A DNA stretch of 64,000 nucleotides from contig NC_088780.1 in the NCBI RefSeq assembly GCF_958450345.1, positions 159,694,726 to 159,758,725 of the forward strand. The letters are read 5' to 3'. The notes below the pieces were generated by a model. That model searched no databases and was not told the origin of the DNA. It was given only the letters and a program-made list of their open reading frames with translations. The translations under genes and the position numbers were made by a program. Origin of the DNA: Calliphora vicina (lineage: Eukaryota > Arthropoda > Insecta > Diptera > Calliphoridae). This document shows, piece by piece, positions 41,695-53,149 of this stretch (its first letter is position 1; every line of letters starts with the position of its first letter).

Positions 41695-44190
41695 TCGCGT
41701 AGTCAGTCATTTGTTGGCTTTTTTCGAAATAGATGAGGTCTTTCAGCAATACCGAAGCAGAGTCCATTGTCGCGTCTTTGGATAGGGGTTGATCATGGAA
41801 ACCTTATGTTTTCACATGGTGGTATCAGGTTAGTTTTGACCCTTTTAAGTATTCGGGTACTTATGTAATCCTAATTAATATACATATACGTCGACCATGA
41901 TTTTTTGAAGATTTGATTAGTATCTCTAGCTCTCTCGAGCAACAGCTGTGGACTTCATCTGCCTAAAAGGAACGTCTCTGGATGGACAAGAGGTTGATCA
42001 ATCAAACGTTATGTTCATTTATAGGTTACTCACTGTCATGGTGAACCATTCAAAACTAACCTATGGTGCAATAGAAATTTTATATGCCATAGCTTACATT
42101 ATAGCTACTTATAGTAAATGCTTACGGAAATGTAGTAATGTAAGAAAAAAACTTATTGCTTTCATCCTAGCCTAGATGGGGTTGGGAATAACGGATCTCT
42201 TACGTTGCTTAGATTGATTAAATCACTAGTCTGCTAAGATCCGCAACTGTTTGATAAACTCTTTCTGTTTCCATTTCAAATCACTCACAATTTCACATAA
42301 AACCTACGTGTTTATTTTCATTATTCAATTTAACTGTTGCCAATATATTCTATAAAGATGTATGTATTTATAAAGTACAACATTATTATCTATTTCTGCC
42401 CAGCAAAAAGAAAAAAAGTTCAACAAAATGATAGCATTACACTCTAGACAAAACGTGAAATTGCTTTTGTTTTTACTGAAAAAAAGCACATAACTACTCA
42501 GCTTATCAGTGAGTAAATCCAGCAAAAAAAAAACTCAAATTGCTACATATTTATATCTACATACATTTAAAACGTTCAAATATATCTACTACTGACACTG
42601 CGGTTTTTATATACATACATATGTGTTTACATTTTTAGCACCAGTATTGTTCTATAACTGTTTTTATTTTGGCTGTGCAACTTTTTGTCGCATGCCACTC
42701 GAGGAAGACAAAGTTTTAATAAAAAGAGTGGCAGAATAAAACACTGAAAACAGCAGCTAAAATTGTTTGGAATTAAAACCGCGTGGGATATCAATACATT
42801 GCTACTGTGCCACATTTGTTGCTTAAAACTACGAGAGTTACTAATTGTGTTTAGCGCTATGCCCAAGCGAGGTAGGATATAAAATTATGCTAAAAGTTTT
42901 TAACAGGAAATTTAAGAATTTATAACGCACAACGTATTTCTGCCGTTCGTGGTAATATAATGAACTAGTTTTATTCTTGTTTGTTCCCTAACATAAGTTG
43001 TAACCCTCGTATTTGCTGTAATGGATGAAAAAGAACTAAAAACAGAAACGTCAAGCTTAAATGACACACAAACGGCTATGTGTTTATAGTTTTTCATAAA
43101 AAACTGTTTTTTTATATTTTGTGGAAAAACATATACAAAATTAAAAAAAAGATCCATCATTATTAGTTGACGTAGATTTTTTTTACAATATTTTTTGGGG
43201 GTTTTTATAAGGTATATTCCAGCATCACTATTTATTTATTTTAGGTACATATTCTAAATGTTACGTCAATTTGAACAAAACTGAAAATTTCAAAATTTTT
43301 ATATTAGAAATTGATTTGGCACAATTTTTGAGACAAGTCTAAAAAATCCTTTGAGAGTAGAATCTCAGTATGGCCTGGTCTATACTGATAAATGACATAA
43401 TAAATTGGATTTGATGTGATATAAATCATTCATAAAAATTCAATATAAAGTCCTCAAAAAAAAAAAAACAAATTTATAACTACCCTTATAATACATCCAC
43501 AGAGAAATTTAAAATATAACAAGGAAATTTACCCCCGACATCCGTTTCGAAATCAGTGCTGGTCAAATGATTTAAAAATGTCTAGTGCGACTATCTTATT
43601 CTCTCTCATTCGGAGAATTGATCAGTACCACTGTTCCGAGAGAAAAGCTGTCTGCAGTCGAACGACAACTACGGATTCTATATTGTCTATCATTTAAAAT
43701 CAATTTGATTCAAAATAGTTGACAAAATGATGGTTCAACATGCCCTCCTTAACTTTCCAATTGCCTTTCTTTCCCACTAGGAAAAATGACCGAACGATGC
43801 ACAGTGGGGGATTTTTAATAAATCTGTAACTTTTAAACTAATAGCCCAATTTTAATAAAATTTCCCATGGCTATAGAGGAGGTGTTGATAATTTTAGTTT
43901 TGAATTTGGGTTTGTAACAACAAGGCGGGGGCGAGCCACAATGCCCCAAAGTGGGGCACTCGGGTATATCAATAATTAGAAATGATGCCAAATTTTTGTA
44001 TATATATATTTGTATATACATGGAATCTACTAGACGAGATCTACAATAAAAATTGCCATATATTATCTCTTATAGTTTACGAGTTATTCGCATTTGAAAA
44101 GTAAAATTTTATTTTATTTACCCACCTTGGTCTGTTTTTTTACTAATAACGAATCCAATTCTTTCCCGGTTTTCTTGAAAAAAGAATTGT
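41695..44190. other. AT-rich DNA, no gene seen
   Basis: Nothing coding was recognised. A patch at 43795-43975 (CACAGTGGGGGATTT, AAAGTGGGGCACTCGGG) resembles the moderately repetitive CACAGTGGGG-type sequence common in fly intergenic DNA. I cannot name the family. Confidence 0.3.
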
Positions 44191-44745
44191 TTAAAAACAT
44201 CTTATATACCCTTCACCAAATTATACTTTAAAATAAAAATTTTAAATATTTTTAGGTAAACAGAATTTCAATTTTTTTCCAGTTGTTTTTTCGAAATTTT
44301 TTTTTAATTTAAAAATTTTTTTTTTTAGTTTTTAATATTTAGTGAAAAAAAATTTGGTGAAAAAAAAAATTCGGGTTAAAAAATATTTTTTCCGATTTTG
44401 ACCCATTGTAGGTCCAACTTACTATGGTCTTATATACGTCGTTGCACAGGTCTTTGAAATATCTAACATTAGATATCCATATTGTCTATACAGATATGGA
44501 TCAAAAATAGGTCCAAAATCGATGTTGTCCTGGTTTTTTCCTTATATCTCAGCCATTTGTGGACCGAGCCGGAAGAAAGAAGTTATTTGGGGGCTTCAGA
44601 AAGTTGATTTCAACACACAGACGGACAGACGAACATAGCTATATCGACTCCGCTATCTATAACGATTCAGAATATATGTACTTTGTGGGGTCGCAAATGA
44701 AAAATGTAGAAATTACAAACAAAGTATACAGAAAATAAGAAAAAG
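44190..44745 (-). mobile_element. DINE-1/mini-me type A repeat, partial
   Basis: It matches the 32.2-kb copy from TTATATACCCTTCACCAAAT through CCCATTGTAGGTCCAAC, the ATATACGTCGTTGCA block, CAGCCATTTGTGGACCG, a short CAGACGGACAGACG site and GAAATTACAAAC. The terminal hairpin is missing, and the GTCY site has only about three units. Confidence 0.8.
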
Positions 44746-45117
44746 ATAAATAGTGTATTTATATTTCTCTGAAAGACAACACTTCGGGAAATATCATAAA
44801 AGCAAAATAATATCAAAATTCGTATTATTGTGTGGTCCAGAGCCTTCCGAATTAGACCTATTTTTTATATAAATTTCAACTTTAGACAACATTTTCTCAA
44901 ATCGCATATCTGCTTTCAAAATATTAAGACCTGTTTTGTATGTCCCAATATGTTCTTCAATATTGTGCAAAGGGATTTCATAGCCCCGAGTTTGGTGTCT
45001 TCAATAAATCAAAAAAGTTTTTTGGGAATTGTGGGACTGTCATTCCATATAAGTGTAAAATTTTATTAAAAACGATTCATAAACTAAACTTTTATTCCAT
45101 TTTAAAAATTTAAATTT
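44746..45117. other. AT-rich DNA, no gene seen
   Basis: No motif recognised in the 79-codon frame at 44830-45069. Confidence 0.3.
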
Positions 45118-45327
45118 TCCAAAAAAATCTGCGAATTTCTTTACATGTTTTGTATCTTATATGACATTTTGAAGGGTACATATCTGACATTTATTCTCAC
45201 TTAGTTATTGCACATTATGGTGTAAACAACAAAGTTGTTTTTTACTTCGAAGATGTCGAATTTTGTGCCAACGGGTATGTGGGAAGTTTTGATTTACTTC
45301 TTTATTTTTAACAAAAGCGCTTAGAAT

Positions 45328-45498
45328 CCTTTCACATTAGCCGATTAGTTGCGCAAGTCGTCAGAAGTAAGGTCGGATTAAGAAGAAGCAAATTATTCAA
45401 ATTTGAGTTCCGACAATAGCAAGTTGGTTTGTTCTTTCATTCTTATTTTTAAAAATGAAAAACAGACTTGCGCAACTAAATTCCATAATGTGAAAGGG
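45328..45498. mobile_element. CCTTTCACATTA-ended MITE (family 3), copy a
   Basis: The left end CCTTTCACATTA and an inner TAGTTGCGCAAGTC are mirrored on the right as GACTTGCGCAACTA and TAATGTGAAAGGG. The 171-bp element is noncoding and sits in a mariner relic. A related but diverged copy lies at 53030-53146. Confidence 0.8.
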
Positions 45499-45972
45499 TG
45501 CGGTTCAGAAGTGGTTATTTTGACACGCAAAACAAAGATCGCCCAAGTCAGCCAAAAAAGACCAAGAATTGACGGCTTAACTCCATGAAGATTGTTGTCA
45601 AGCTCAAGAAGAGCTTGCTAAATTATTGGGAGCTACTCAGTTAGCAATTACGAAACGTTTGCAAGCAGAGGGATTCATCTAAAAGCACGGAAATTGCGTA
45701 TGAAATTCTAGCGATATTGCAATACCTGTTGAAAACTTTTCAGAAAAAAGTGGTTGGGAAGTTTTGCCTCACCAGTCTTATATACCAGACCTTGTCCCAT
45801 TCGACTACTATTTGTTTCGATCGATGCAGAACGCTCTTTTTGATATATGCTTCACTTCAGAACAGAGCATCCCAAATTGATTTGAGCAGTTCTTTTGGCT
45901 CAGAATCCATATGTTGCCGAAAAGATGGGAAAATATCATAGCTAACATTGGCAAATACTTTGAATATAATTG

Positions 45973-46223
45973 GGGGATTCAAAGGGTCTGATATTAGGTC
46001 GAATTGTCATAATGTCCTAAAATATTATTTTTTTTAAACAAATTTTTGTTGTGTTTCAAACAAAAAAGTTTTAAACTAATAAGACTTTTTGAACTATATT
46101 TATTATTTTGTCATAAAATAACACTTTTTTTTGTTTGCAGCACAACTATAATTTGATTAAACTAAAATTATATGTTAGAACATTATGACAATACGACATA
46201 ATAGCAGACCGTTTGCATACCCC
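45973..46223. mobile_element. MITE family 1, copy b, nested in mariner
   Basis: Left end GGGGATTCAAAGGGTCT and right end (inverse) GGGGTATGCAAACGGTCT, with AATTG directly repeated outside (45968-45972 and 46224-46228). The other mariner trailers in this window are continuous here, so a 5-bp duplication is plausible. The interior matches 8529-8769. Confidence 0.85.
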
Positions 46224-46291
46224 AATTGTATATTGTACGAATGTTTCAAAATAAAAGCTAAACATTTTAAAAATTCCAGCATTTTTATTTA

Positions 46292-47123
46292 TTTTTTAAT
46301 AAAAATATTTTATTAATTTTAAATTTTTTTAATTATTTTTGGCTTATTTTTGTATTACAAAATTACATTCCAGGGAATGAAAAGAGTATGAGAAACTAGG
46401 TAGGTTGGTATTGAATATGCACATGTAGATTTGTAAAAATATGTTAGTATTTACATCTACAATTATAAACCCTGACATATCTTACCAGAAAGATGATCGT
46501 ATCATGGACCTTATCCATGATAATACAAATAACATATCAACTGAGTTTTGTAGTGAGTGAGATGGACACACTGATAGATTTTCCACACAATCGAAACTCT
46601 GAGACAACAGAGTTCATCACTTAACTTATAACTTCTTAGAAGTCATATTCGAATAGTTGTGGAAAACCCAAAAATTTAATTATTTCGAAAATTAGTAGTT
46701 TCGGTTTGTTTCGTATTAAGTATAATGATTTTTTGTTGGTATATTAGTAACGGTTTCGGTTTCTATTCATTTCTATAATAATTGCTTGTGTTAGTGTATC
46801 TCTTTAACAGGTCGACTTTATTGTACCAGAAATCTATGAAAATCAGTTTTCAATTTTATTTTTTACTACATATGTCTTTAAATATAAACATACATGTCCC
46901 TATTTATGATGTTTTTTTTATGGTGATTTATGAAAAATTCACATACATTAAACATTTTTTTTTTGCCATTTGAGTCAAGTAGTTTGTGCAATATTACAAC
47001 TATCAAGTTTATGATTATTGCAAAAATATGGAAAAAAAAAATTCTACAATATTTGAAAAATGCATACGAAAATACAACAGTACGAGTTCAACTGGGTACG
47101 GGGTAAATAAACACAGTGTACAG
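46292..47123. other. AT-rich DNA, no gene seen
   Basis: No recognised element or gene. Confidence 0.3.
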
Positions 47124-47124
47124 G

Positions 47125-48080
47125 CCCAGCAGTTAAGCAAGTAGTTAATGTATCCCTTATAGACAGTAATTGTCACTAATGTCTGATCACTTGGCTGACT
47201 CCAATTTATATATTTTTGGGTAATTTGACACGTATGTGCTCTTTGTAGTGCAGAGAGAAGACAATTGGTTATTTTAGACATCCCAGGTAATCTAGCGAGA
47301 AGAGAACTGTCACTTATGTGTCTCTAAGTAATCTAGAGTGTAGTCACTTCAAACGTTTTGTGAGTAATTCGTACAAACTGCCCATGCGTTCTGGGAGACA
47401 GTACCGAATTAGTGATTTTACCCATCATTTAGGGTGGCAGCTAGTTACTTCAATAGCCACGTGACTAGTCATTTTAACACGGGCATGTCCTATGCAGGGG
47501 GTCAATTGCCTCTTTTTGATTACAATGGGACTGTCTAATAGATGGTCCAAAGTAGGCAACGCATTGGATTCACATACTGGTTACATAGCGTCAGTTACCT
47601 TACTAGCTTTGTAACTGGTTACTTGATCAGCTACTTGACTAGTTATTTTAACACTTGCATGTCCTAAGCAGGGGGTCAATTGACTTCAATGTGACTATCA
47701 GATAGCTAATCGAAAGTAGTCAATGCTTCTGGTGCGTAAAATAAAGTGCAGTACAAAAAAAGTTTGAAGTGACTTCACCATAGGTTACTAAGAGACACTA
47801 AAGTGACTATTGACTTCATGCTTTAAGGGATACATTGACTACTTGCTTAACTGCTGGGTGGTTTTATGTAAATTGTGTTGATATAATTCTCATAGTAAGG
47901 TAACTGACGCTATGTAACCAGAATCTGAATCCAATACGTTGATTACTTTGGAAAAGCTATCAGACAGTCTCATTGTAAGGGTCAATTGACCACTAGTCAT
48001 GTAGTTAGTTATGTAACTAGTTGTCACCCTAAATGATGGTTAAAATTACTAGTTCGGGACTGTCTCCTGGAACTGCTGGG
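47125..48080 (+). mobile_element. CCCAGCAGTT-ended MITE (family 2), copy c, outer member of a self-nest
   Basis: The left half (47125-47380) begins CCCAGCAGTTAAGCAAGTAG and the right half (47859-48080) ends GGAACTGCTGGG. Together they make one complete + strand copy. GG flanks both ends (47123-47124 and 48081-48082). An inverted copy of the same family separates the halves. Confidence 0.8.
47381..47858 (-). mobile_element. family 2 MITE, copy d, inserted in copy c in inverse orientation
   Basis: It runs from CCCATGCGTT (a decayed family terminus, followed by the inverse of the family right half) to AAGCAAGTAG-inverse and AACTGCTGGG. TG lies on both sides (47379-47380 and 47859-47860). Its length, 478 bp, is close to that of the 54.1-kb copy. 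Confidence 0.8.
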
Positions 48081-48082
48081 GG

Positions 48083-48720
48083 TGCAACAGTACACACACA
48101 ATAAACACTAAACTACAGTTATGGAATTGTGACAAATGACTTGGATAAGTGTCAAGGTTTCATATTACACTGACTCTCTCTATACATCTCTCTCTATTTT
48201 CATTGTTGTAAATTAAATATATTAAGTAGTAGTTGAATATAAATATAATATATACTGCAGTAATCAAATCATTTTTAAATAATACACTTCATACAGCAGC
48301 AGAGGATATTGTATTAAATTTATCAAGCTATATTTTATTTTTCCTACCATAAATGGCAATTTATTTTATTTGAAAATGTGTTTTGTGTTTTGTTATTAAA
48401 TTTATTCACCTGTTGCTTATGCTTTTTATTTTGGTAGTTTGAGGTTTAAGGTGGGAAATATCTATGAGTATTTATTTATTTATCTTTTATACATTTTTGG
48501 CTCTTAATCAATTTATTTTTAAACATTTGATGCTGCCCCATTGTGTGAGTGCGAGAACTGTCTGCATTGACAGGCCTTGTGATTCAATTATTGTTAATCA
48601 GCAAATAATTGTGTTGGACTTGCAAGCTGATGCAATTATTGTAATGAAAGTGAAATTTCAAGTGTTTTTCTTATTAGTAATTTAAACATTTACTAGGTTT
48701 TTACTTAATTATTTAAACAA
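48083..48720. other. AT-rich DNA, no gene seen
   Basis: A CT-rich patch (48170-48200) and AT-rich sequence. No recognised motif. Confidence 0.3.
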
Positions 48721-49049
48721 TTGGACAATTCACAAGGTCTGCTATTATGTCATATTGTCATAATGTCCTAATATTTCACGACTCGGTGTTCAAACAGAAC
48801 CTTCTTGGCTTCTCAAATACTGAAATCCATCTTAGGTCAGACCCGGATCCAGGTCAACAATTGGAGGGGGAAAAATCAAAATTTGTTCTACATTTTTCTT
48901 CTTTTTTTTATATGAAAACTTTTCGGTTTGGGGGGGGTGAAATTCTTATTTCACGCCCTCTGGATCCGCGCCTGTCCTAGGCACTGATTTATTGGAGTCG
49001 GCAAGATGGATATTTGGTAAAAAAATTCCAAAAGTTTACTTTATCCCTA

Positions 49050-49345
49050 CTATTTTTTAAGAAATAGCCTCCGGAAATTCCGGGAATTTCTTTACAAGTT
49101 TTCGTATCTTTTGAACGTGGTTTTTATTTTTAATAACTTATATGACATTTTGAAGGGTACATATCTGTAATTTATTCTCACTTAGTTATTGAACATTAAG
49201 GTGTAAACAACAAAGTTTTATTTTTACCTCGAAAATGTGGAATTTTGTGCCAACAAAGCGTCATATTCGGGAAGTTTTGATTTACTTCTTTATTTTTAAC
49301 AAAAGCGCTGCTGAAGCATACCGTTTTCTCATCGAATCTTAGAAG
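49050..49345 (+). pseudogene. mariner 5' leader and N-terminus fragment
   Basis: It matches 45120-45327 from TTTCTTTACA through GACATTTTGAAGGGTACATA and GTGTAAACAACAAAGTT. It continues into MWNFVPTKRHIREVLIYFF-like coding sequence and KSAAEAYRFLIES, then stops. The original ATG lies at about 49234 (ATGTGGAATTTTG). Only the first 35 or so codons remain. Confidence 0.8.
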
Positions 49346-49625
49346 CTAGAGTGTCCAAAAAACCGAAAAATTTAAAAAACCGGTTTCCGGTTTAACCGAA
49401 AAAGTGTGTTTTTGAAAAAACCGGTTTGGATTTTTGTCTTTTAAAAAAACCGTTTAACCGGTTTCGGTTTTTGTCTTTAAAAAAAACGGTTAACCGGTTT
49501 ATATTTAAAATTTTTGATTCTTCAAAAAAATATTTAAATGAGCATTAGAAAATATATTTCATTAAAACCGTCTTTTTAAAGAAAACCGAAAAGTTAAAGA
49601 AAACCAAAACCGTTCGAGTTTACAA
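49345..49625. repeat. AACCGGTTT/AAACCG-rich palindromic repeat
   Basis: Starting from GAGTGTCCAAAAAACCGA, variants of AACCGGTTT and AAACCGAAA occur about a dozen times, interspersed with A runs. Many are self-complementary. It may be the subterminal part of an unidentified DNA transposon. Confidence 0.75.
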
Positions 49626-49807
49626 AGATGAAAAAAGAGTAGGCTAGACTTAACCGACTCTTAGGCGTTCGGCGCTGGTCTCTGCTGGTTAGCATCATTT
49701 TATGATAATTTTTAACTTCAAAGGCAATAACAACATTTCTAAACTATTGTGAAATATTAGGACATTATGACAATATGACATGATAGGAGACCTTGTGAAT
49801 TGACCAA

Positions 49808-51462
49808 CTGTTGATAAGTTTTTTAAGAATTTTATAAAAAAAAGCTTTTATTTATGATTTAATCTGAAAAATATGTCGTTTAACAGACCATTTTAAGATA
49901 CACGTCTCAAACATATTGTGTGTGACTTTAACGAAACACAATAATTTGTTGCGATTTTATATTAAGATTTCTTAAAAGTAGTTTTTCAAAAAAAGGGGGT
50001 CTTAATGACAATGGCCTGCTTTTCATAAAACGCACTTCTTACCACTCTACTCTACACTACACTCTACCAACAAAACTGTGCACTTTTAAGAATATTTTAT
50101 GGCCTTTTATGACAACAAAAACTAGCTTCATATGAATGAAAAATATCTTGTGTTAAAACAAACCAAAAAAACCAATGAACACATGTTCATTGGCGATCAA
50201 ATCGTATTGTAAATTAAAACAAAAGCATTAACAAGTTGATCCTAAAAAGGAAATTACAACAAATACATATCTACGCATACATACTGATGTTTAATAAAAC
50301 AAGATACAACAAATCAAGTGATCATTTTTACAAATTCATTCACTTAGGTTTGTTTGTTCGCATTCTCAGGCTAGCTGGCTCGGCTCGGCTCTGCTCCTCT
50401 TGGACAGTTCAAGTGTAAATACTTTTTATTAGTTGTATCAGTTGATGTCATGTCACCCATCGTCGTCATCAATCAATAGCAACAAATTTGGTGCATGTTA
50501 TTTGTTATTTATCAGTCAAATAACACACACTTGTCATAATGACAAACATAAAGAAATTTACAAAAAATAAATTTATGTATTTATGCTGTGATCCATAAAA
50601 ACCATATGTATATCGTCTGTAAAGTTAATTACAGCCATGCTAATCCATATAGCATTTGTTTTTTTTTATACATACATACGTGGCAAATGTAAAAACCGGC
50701 ATAATTGAGGCTATCAGTGCAAAAGTGGTTTAACCCCAAACTATTTATTTAGTGGTATATTCAACTAACACCACTTTTGCTACATTACTTTGTTAGGTTA
50801 TGCTCTGTTCAAAACCGATTTTTCAGTTCTATCTGCTTTTGAATACCAAAAGGTAGCTTAATCCACTTTTGTATTGATAGTTGATAATGTAAAAAGGACT
50901 ATGTAACACCAGAACAGCAACCAAAAACAAATTGTGGGTTACACTACGAATTTAAAATGTTGTGTGTACTTGAGTAGCATCTATGCTTTAAATACAAATG
51001 TTACAAAAATATTCCATGGCCTTTGAATTTTCCGATATGAGCACTCAAACATTTACATATATAATCCCATAGTAGTTCCCCTGCTGTGTTTTATCTTTAT
51101 TGTTCTTAATAAAAAAAACCCTATTAACACAGTGGGTCTATTAAATTTACAAGTACTTCACAAGTTTATCATCAATTATTGGGTGAGTAAACGATTAATT
51201 GATCTTTTGCTGTTAAAGCACTTTTTAAGTGAATCTTAAACATACTTTAAAATATCAATACAATCACTCTTTACTACTTACAGAACATTAGCATTTCAAC
51301 TAATTTTTTAACTGATTGGTTTTGTACTTCAAAAAAGTTAAAGCAAAGTGCTGGTATAAATACTTATGCAAAATATATTTTTAACTAATTGAGAATTATA
51401 TTAAATTTTCTCTGAGTTGAGCATCGAATAAAGAGTGCAACATTTGAGTTTTCCAAAAAATT
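49808..51462. other. AT-rich DNA, no gene seen
   Basis: A short GCTGGCTCGGCTCGGCTCTG run (about 50370-50390) stands out by GC content. Otherwise nothing recognised. Confidence 0.3.
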
Positions 51463-51464
51463 TA

Positions 51465-51960
51465 ATTTGCAACCCCAACTAGAATTTTTCAATGGATTAA
51501 AAATGCGGGATTTTTTCAAACGTTTAGAATTTATTTTGAAACATTTGTACAGTATGAACTTATTCCAAGTATTGGCCATTTTTAGCTATGACCCTTTCCC
51601 ATCTTTCTGGCAACACATGGATTCCGAGCCAAAAGAACTGCTCAGCTTTTGAGACCAAGAACGAATCAAGCCAATATCCAAAGTGAAGCGAATCTTCATG
51701 CAGTAATGTCTACAATTCTTGGTTTTTAAACTTTTTTGGCTGGTCTGGGCGATCTTTGTATTCCGTGTCAAAATCATCACTTCTGAACCGAACAAACCAT
51801 CTCTCGTACATTGCAAAGGATGAAACACATTCACCATAAGCTTTGGTGAGCAATCGGCATGCTTCAGTGGCACTTCTTTTCAAATTAAGGAAGTAAAGCA
51901 AAACTTCCCGCACAAAAAAAAAATTGTTGTTTACACTATAATGTTCAATAGCTAAGTGAA
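51465..51960 (-). pseudogene. mariner relic with a large internal deletion
   Basis: The 3' trailer and C-terminus (51490-51680, with FGSESMCCQKDG) fuse directly at about 51680-51700 to the helix-turn-helix region. That part reads KNCRHYCMKIRFTL, where CMKI belongs to the front and IRFTL to the back of the protein. The N-terminal part then runs to the leader near 51960 and includes MREVLLYFLNLKRSATEACR and YERWFVRFRSDDFDTEYKDR. About two thirds of the gene, including the catalytic core, is gone. Confidence 0.85.
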
Positions 51961-51961
51961 A

Positions 51962-52915
51962 ATAAATGACAGATATGCACCTTTCAAAATTTCTAATTTG
52001 TATGACTTACAAATTCCGTGAAAGTTTTACTAAAATCCGACAATGCTAATGGGATCTTTTGGTCGATTTTTATGAAAATTAGCAAAACTGCATCTAAAAA
52101 ATCGAAATTAACCCTTAAAAACACACTTGGCGCCAAAATGATCTCAATAATTTAAAACAGTAAAAAATTCTCTCAATTTGAGTAGTCCTAAACAAAATTT
52201 GATTATTGAACATCAACATTTTATATTGTGTATTAGAAAATAGTAAATTAACCCTTTTTGAACACGATATCAATTTAACTAACATTATCTACAATGTCGC
52301 TTGTTTGAATGGTTATGTGTCCTTTTGCTGTAACCAAAGATCTTCCAAGATCACATTTTTAATTGTTCCTAGTCTTCCTTAACCCTCTAACCGGCCAATT
52401 TTATTTCGAGGTAAAATAATATACCAATTATTGTTTGAAAAAAAAAAAAGAAATACGTTGGAATAAAACAATCAAAAGACAAGTACACGTTCTTGTTTAT
52501 CACAATAAGTAAATTATTTGTCTCTTTACACATATTTACCGTTATAACGGGAAAAATAATCAAATAAAGCAGCACTACATACATTTCACATACCCGCCTA
52601 AAGGCAGCCTTGCCGGTTAGAGGGTTAAGAGTCAAACAATATCGGTCTCAACAGCCATAAATAAAAAAAGGGCAAACTCAAACAATATAGGCTAAAATTT
52701 CATTCTAATTCGAACAAAATTTGGATAAATTGTCATTGGACTGGATCACTAGCAAGTAAATTTTTGCACAAACAGTTAATAAACTCACAGTTAAGGAGAT
52801 ACATCTCGAACTTTGGAAATAAGTTTGCCGACTGATATTTGTATTTGTAAAAAGGTGTTAGTGATACAGCTGGTACAGATTCAATTTGAGTACCTCAAAC
52901 ATGTTTGTTGCGATA
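51962..52915. other. AT-rich DNA, no gene seen
   Basis: TTAACCCTCTAACCGGC at about 52379 is mirrored by GCCGGTTAGAGGGTTAA at 52611-52627. This suggests the ends of a 250-bp inverted-repeat element of unknown family. No coding sequence. Confidence 0.45.
52379..52627. repeat. possible MITE with TTAACCCTCTAACCGGC inverted ends
   Basis: The left end TTAACCCTCTAACCGGC (52379-52395) and its exact inverse at 52611-52627 enclose 215 bp of AT-rich DNA. The ends begin and finish with TTAA, so a TTAA target duplication (piggyBac/Kolobok-like) is possible. Only this copy is seen in the window. Confidence 0.7.
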
Positions 52916-52917
52916 GA

Positions 52918-53003
52918 TTTTTATACCATTCACCATGAGTGGCAAGGGTTTGTCATTCCATTTGTAATTTCTACATTTTTCATTTTCGAACCCACAAAGT
53001 ACA
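52918..53003 (+). mobile_element. DINE-1/mini-me type A fragment (left end)
   Basis: TTTATACCATTCACCATGAG, GGCAAGGG and CATTCCATTTGTAATTTC match the left end of the 11.3-kb copy. It is cut off at about 53003 by a MITE-associated hairpin. Confidence 0.75.
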
Positions 53004-53005
53004 AG

Positions 53006-53034
53006 GCGGGTCTAAGACATTTCCTTAGACCCGC
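53006..53034. repeat. 11-bp inverted repeat at a MITE border
   Basis: GCGGGTCTAAG, the spacer ACATTTC, and the inverse CTTAGACCCGC. The right arm overlaps the terminus of the family 3 MITE. Confidence 0.85.
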
Positions 53035-53146
53035 TTCACATGAGGCAATTTAGTTACGCAAGTCACTTGTTTTTGTTGATGACAGACGTAAGGTCGGGTT
53101 CAGAAGAAGAAAATTGTGCAAGTTGTTTTGCGTAAAGTGAAACGGG
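53030..53146. mobile_element. family 3 MITE, copy b (diverged)
   Basis: The left end CCCGCTTCACATGAGGCAAT continues with TTAGTTACGCAAGTCACTTG. It is mirrored by a TTGTGCAAGTTG stretch and GTGAAACGGG on the right. Compared with 45328-45498, the TAGTT-CGCAAGTC and TTCACAT words are conserved and the interior shares GACAGACGTAAGGTCGG against GTCAGAAGTAAGGTCGG. Confidence 0.7.
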
Positions 53147-53149
53147 TAT

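Larger units (their letters stand above)
45120..46290 (+). pseudogene. mariner relic carrying two nested MITEs
   Basis: The 5' leader (shared with 49.1 kb) leads to an ATG at 45254 and an MSNFVPTGMWEVLIYFF-like start. A MITE (45328-45498) interrupts it. The helix-turn-helix part follows (GCGGTTCAGAAGTGG onward, 45499-45700), with QELAKLLGATQLAITKRLQA and then the family KHGN block. A deletion joins this directly to the C-terminal third (45720-45970). A second MITE (45973-46223) follows, and the mariner trailer (TATATTGTACGAATGTTTCA) continues to about 46290. Dead copy. Confidence 0.85.
48723..49805. mobile_element. long member of inverted-repeat family 1 with captured interior
   Basis: The left end GGACAATTCACAAGGTCT continues through TATTGTCATAATGTCCTAA and TATTTCAC. 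It is mirrored at 49747-49805 almost base for base over about 60 bp. The 1.08-kb element is four times longer than the MITE copies at 8.5 and 46.0 kb. Its interior contains unrelated pieces: a GACCCGGATCCAGG/GGATCCGCGCCTG repeat, a mariner 5' end, and an AACCGGTT-rich block. No transposase for its own ends is visible. Confidence 0.75.
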
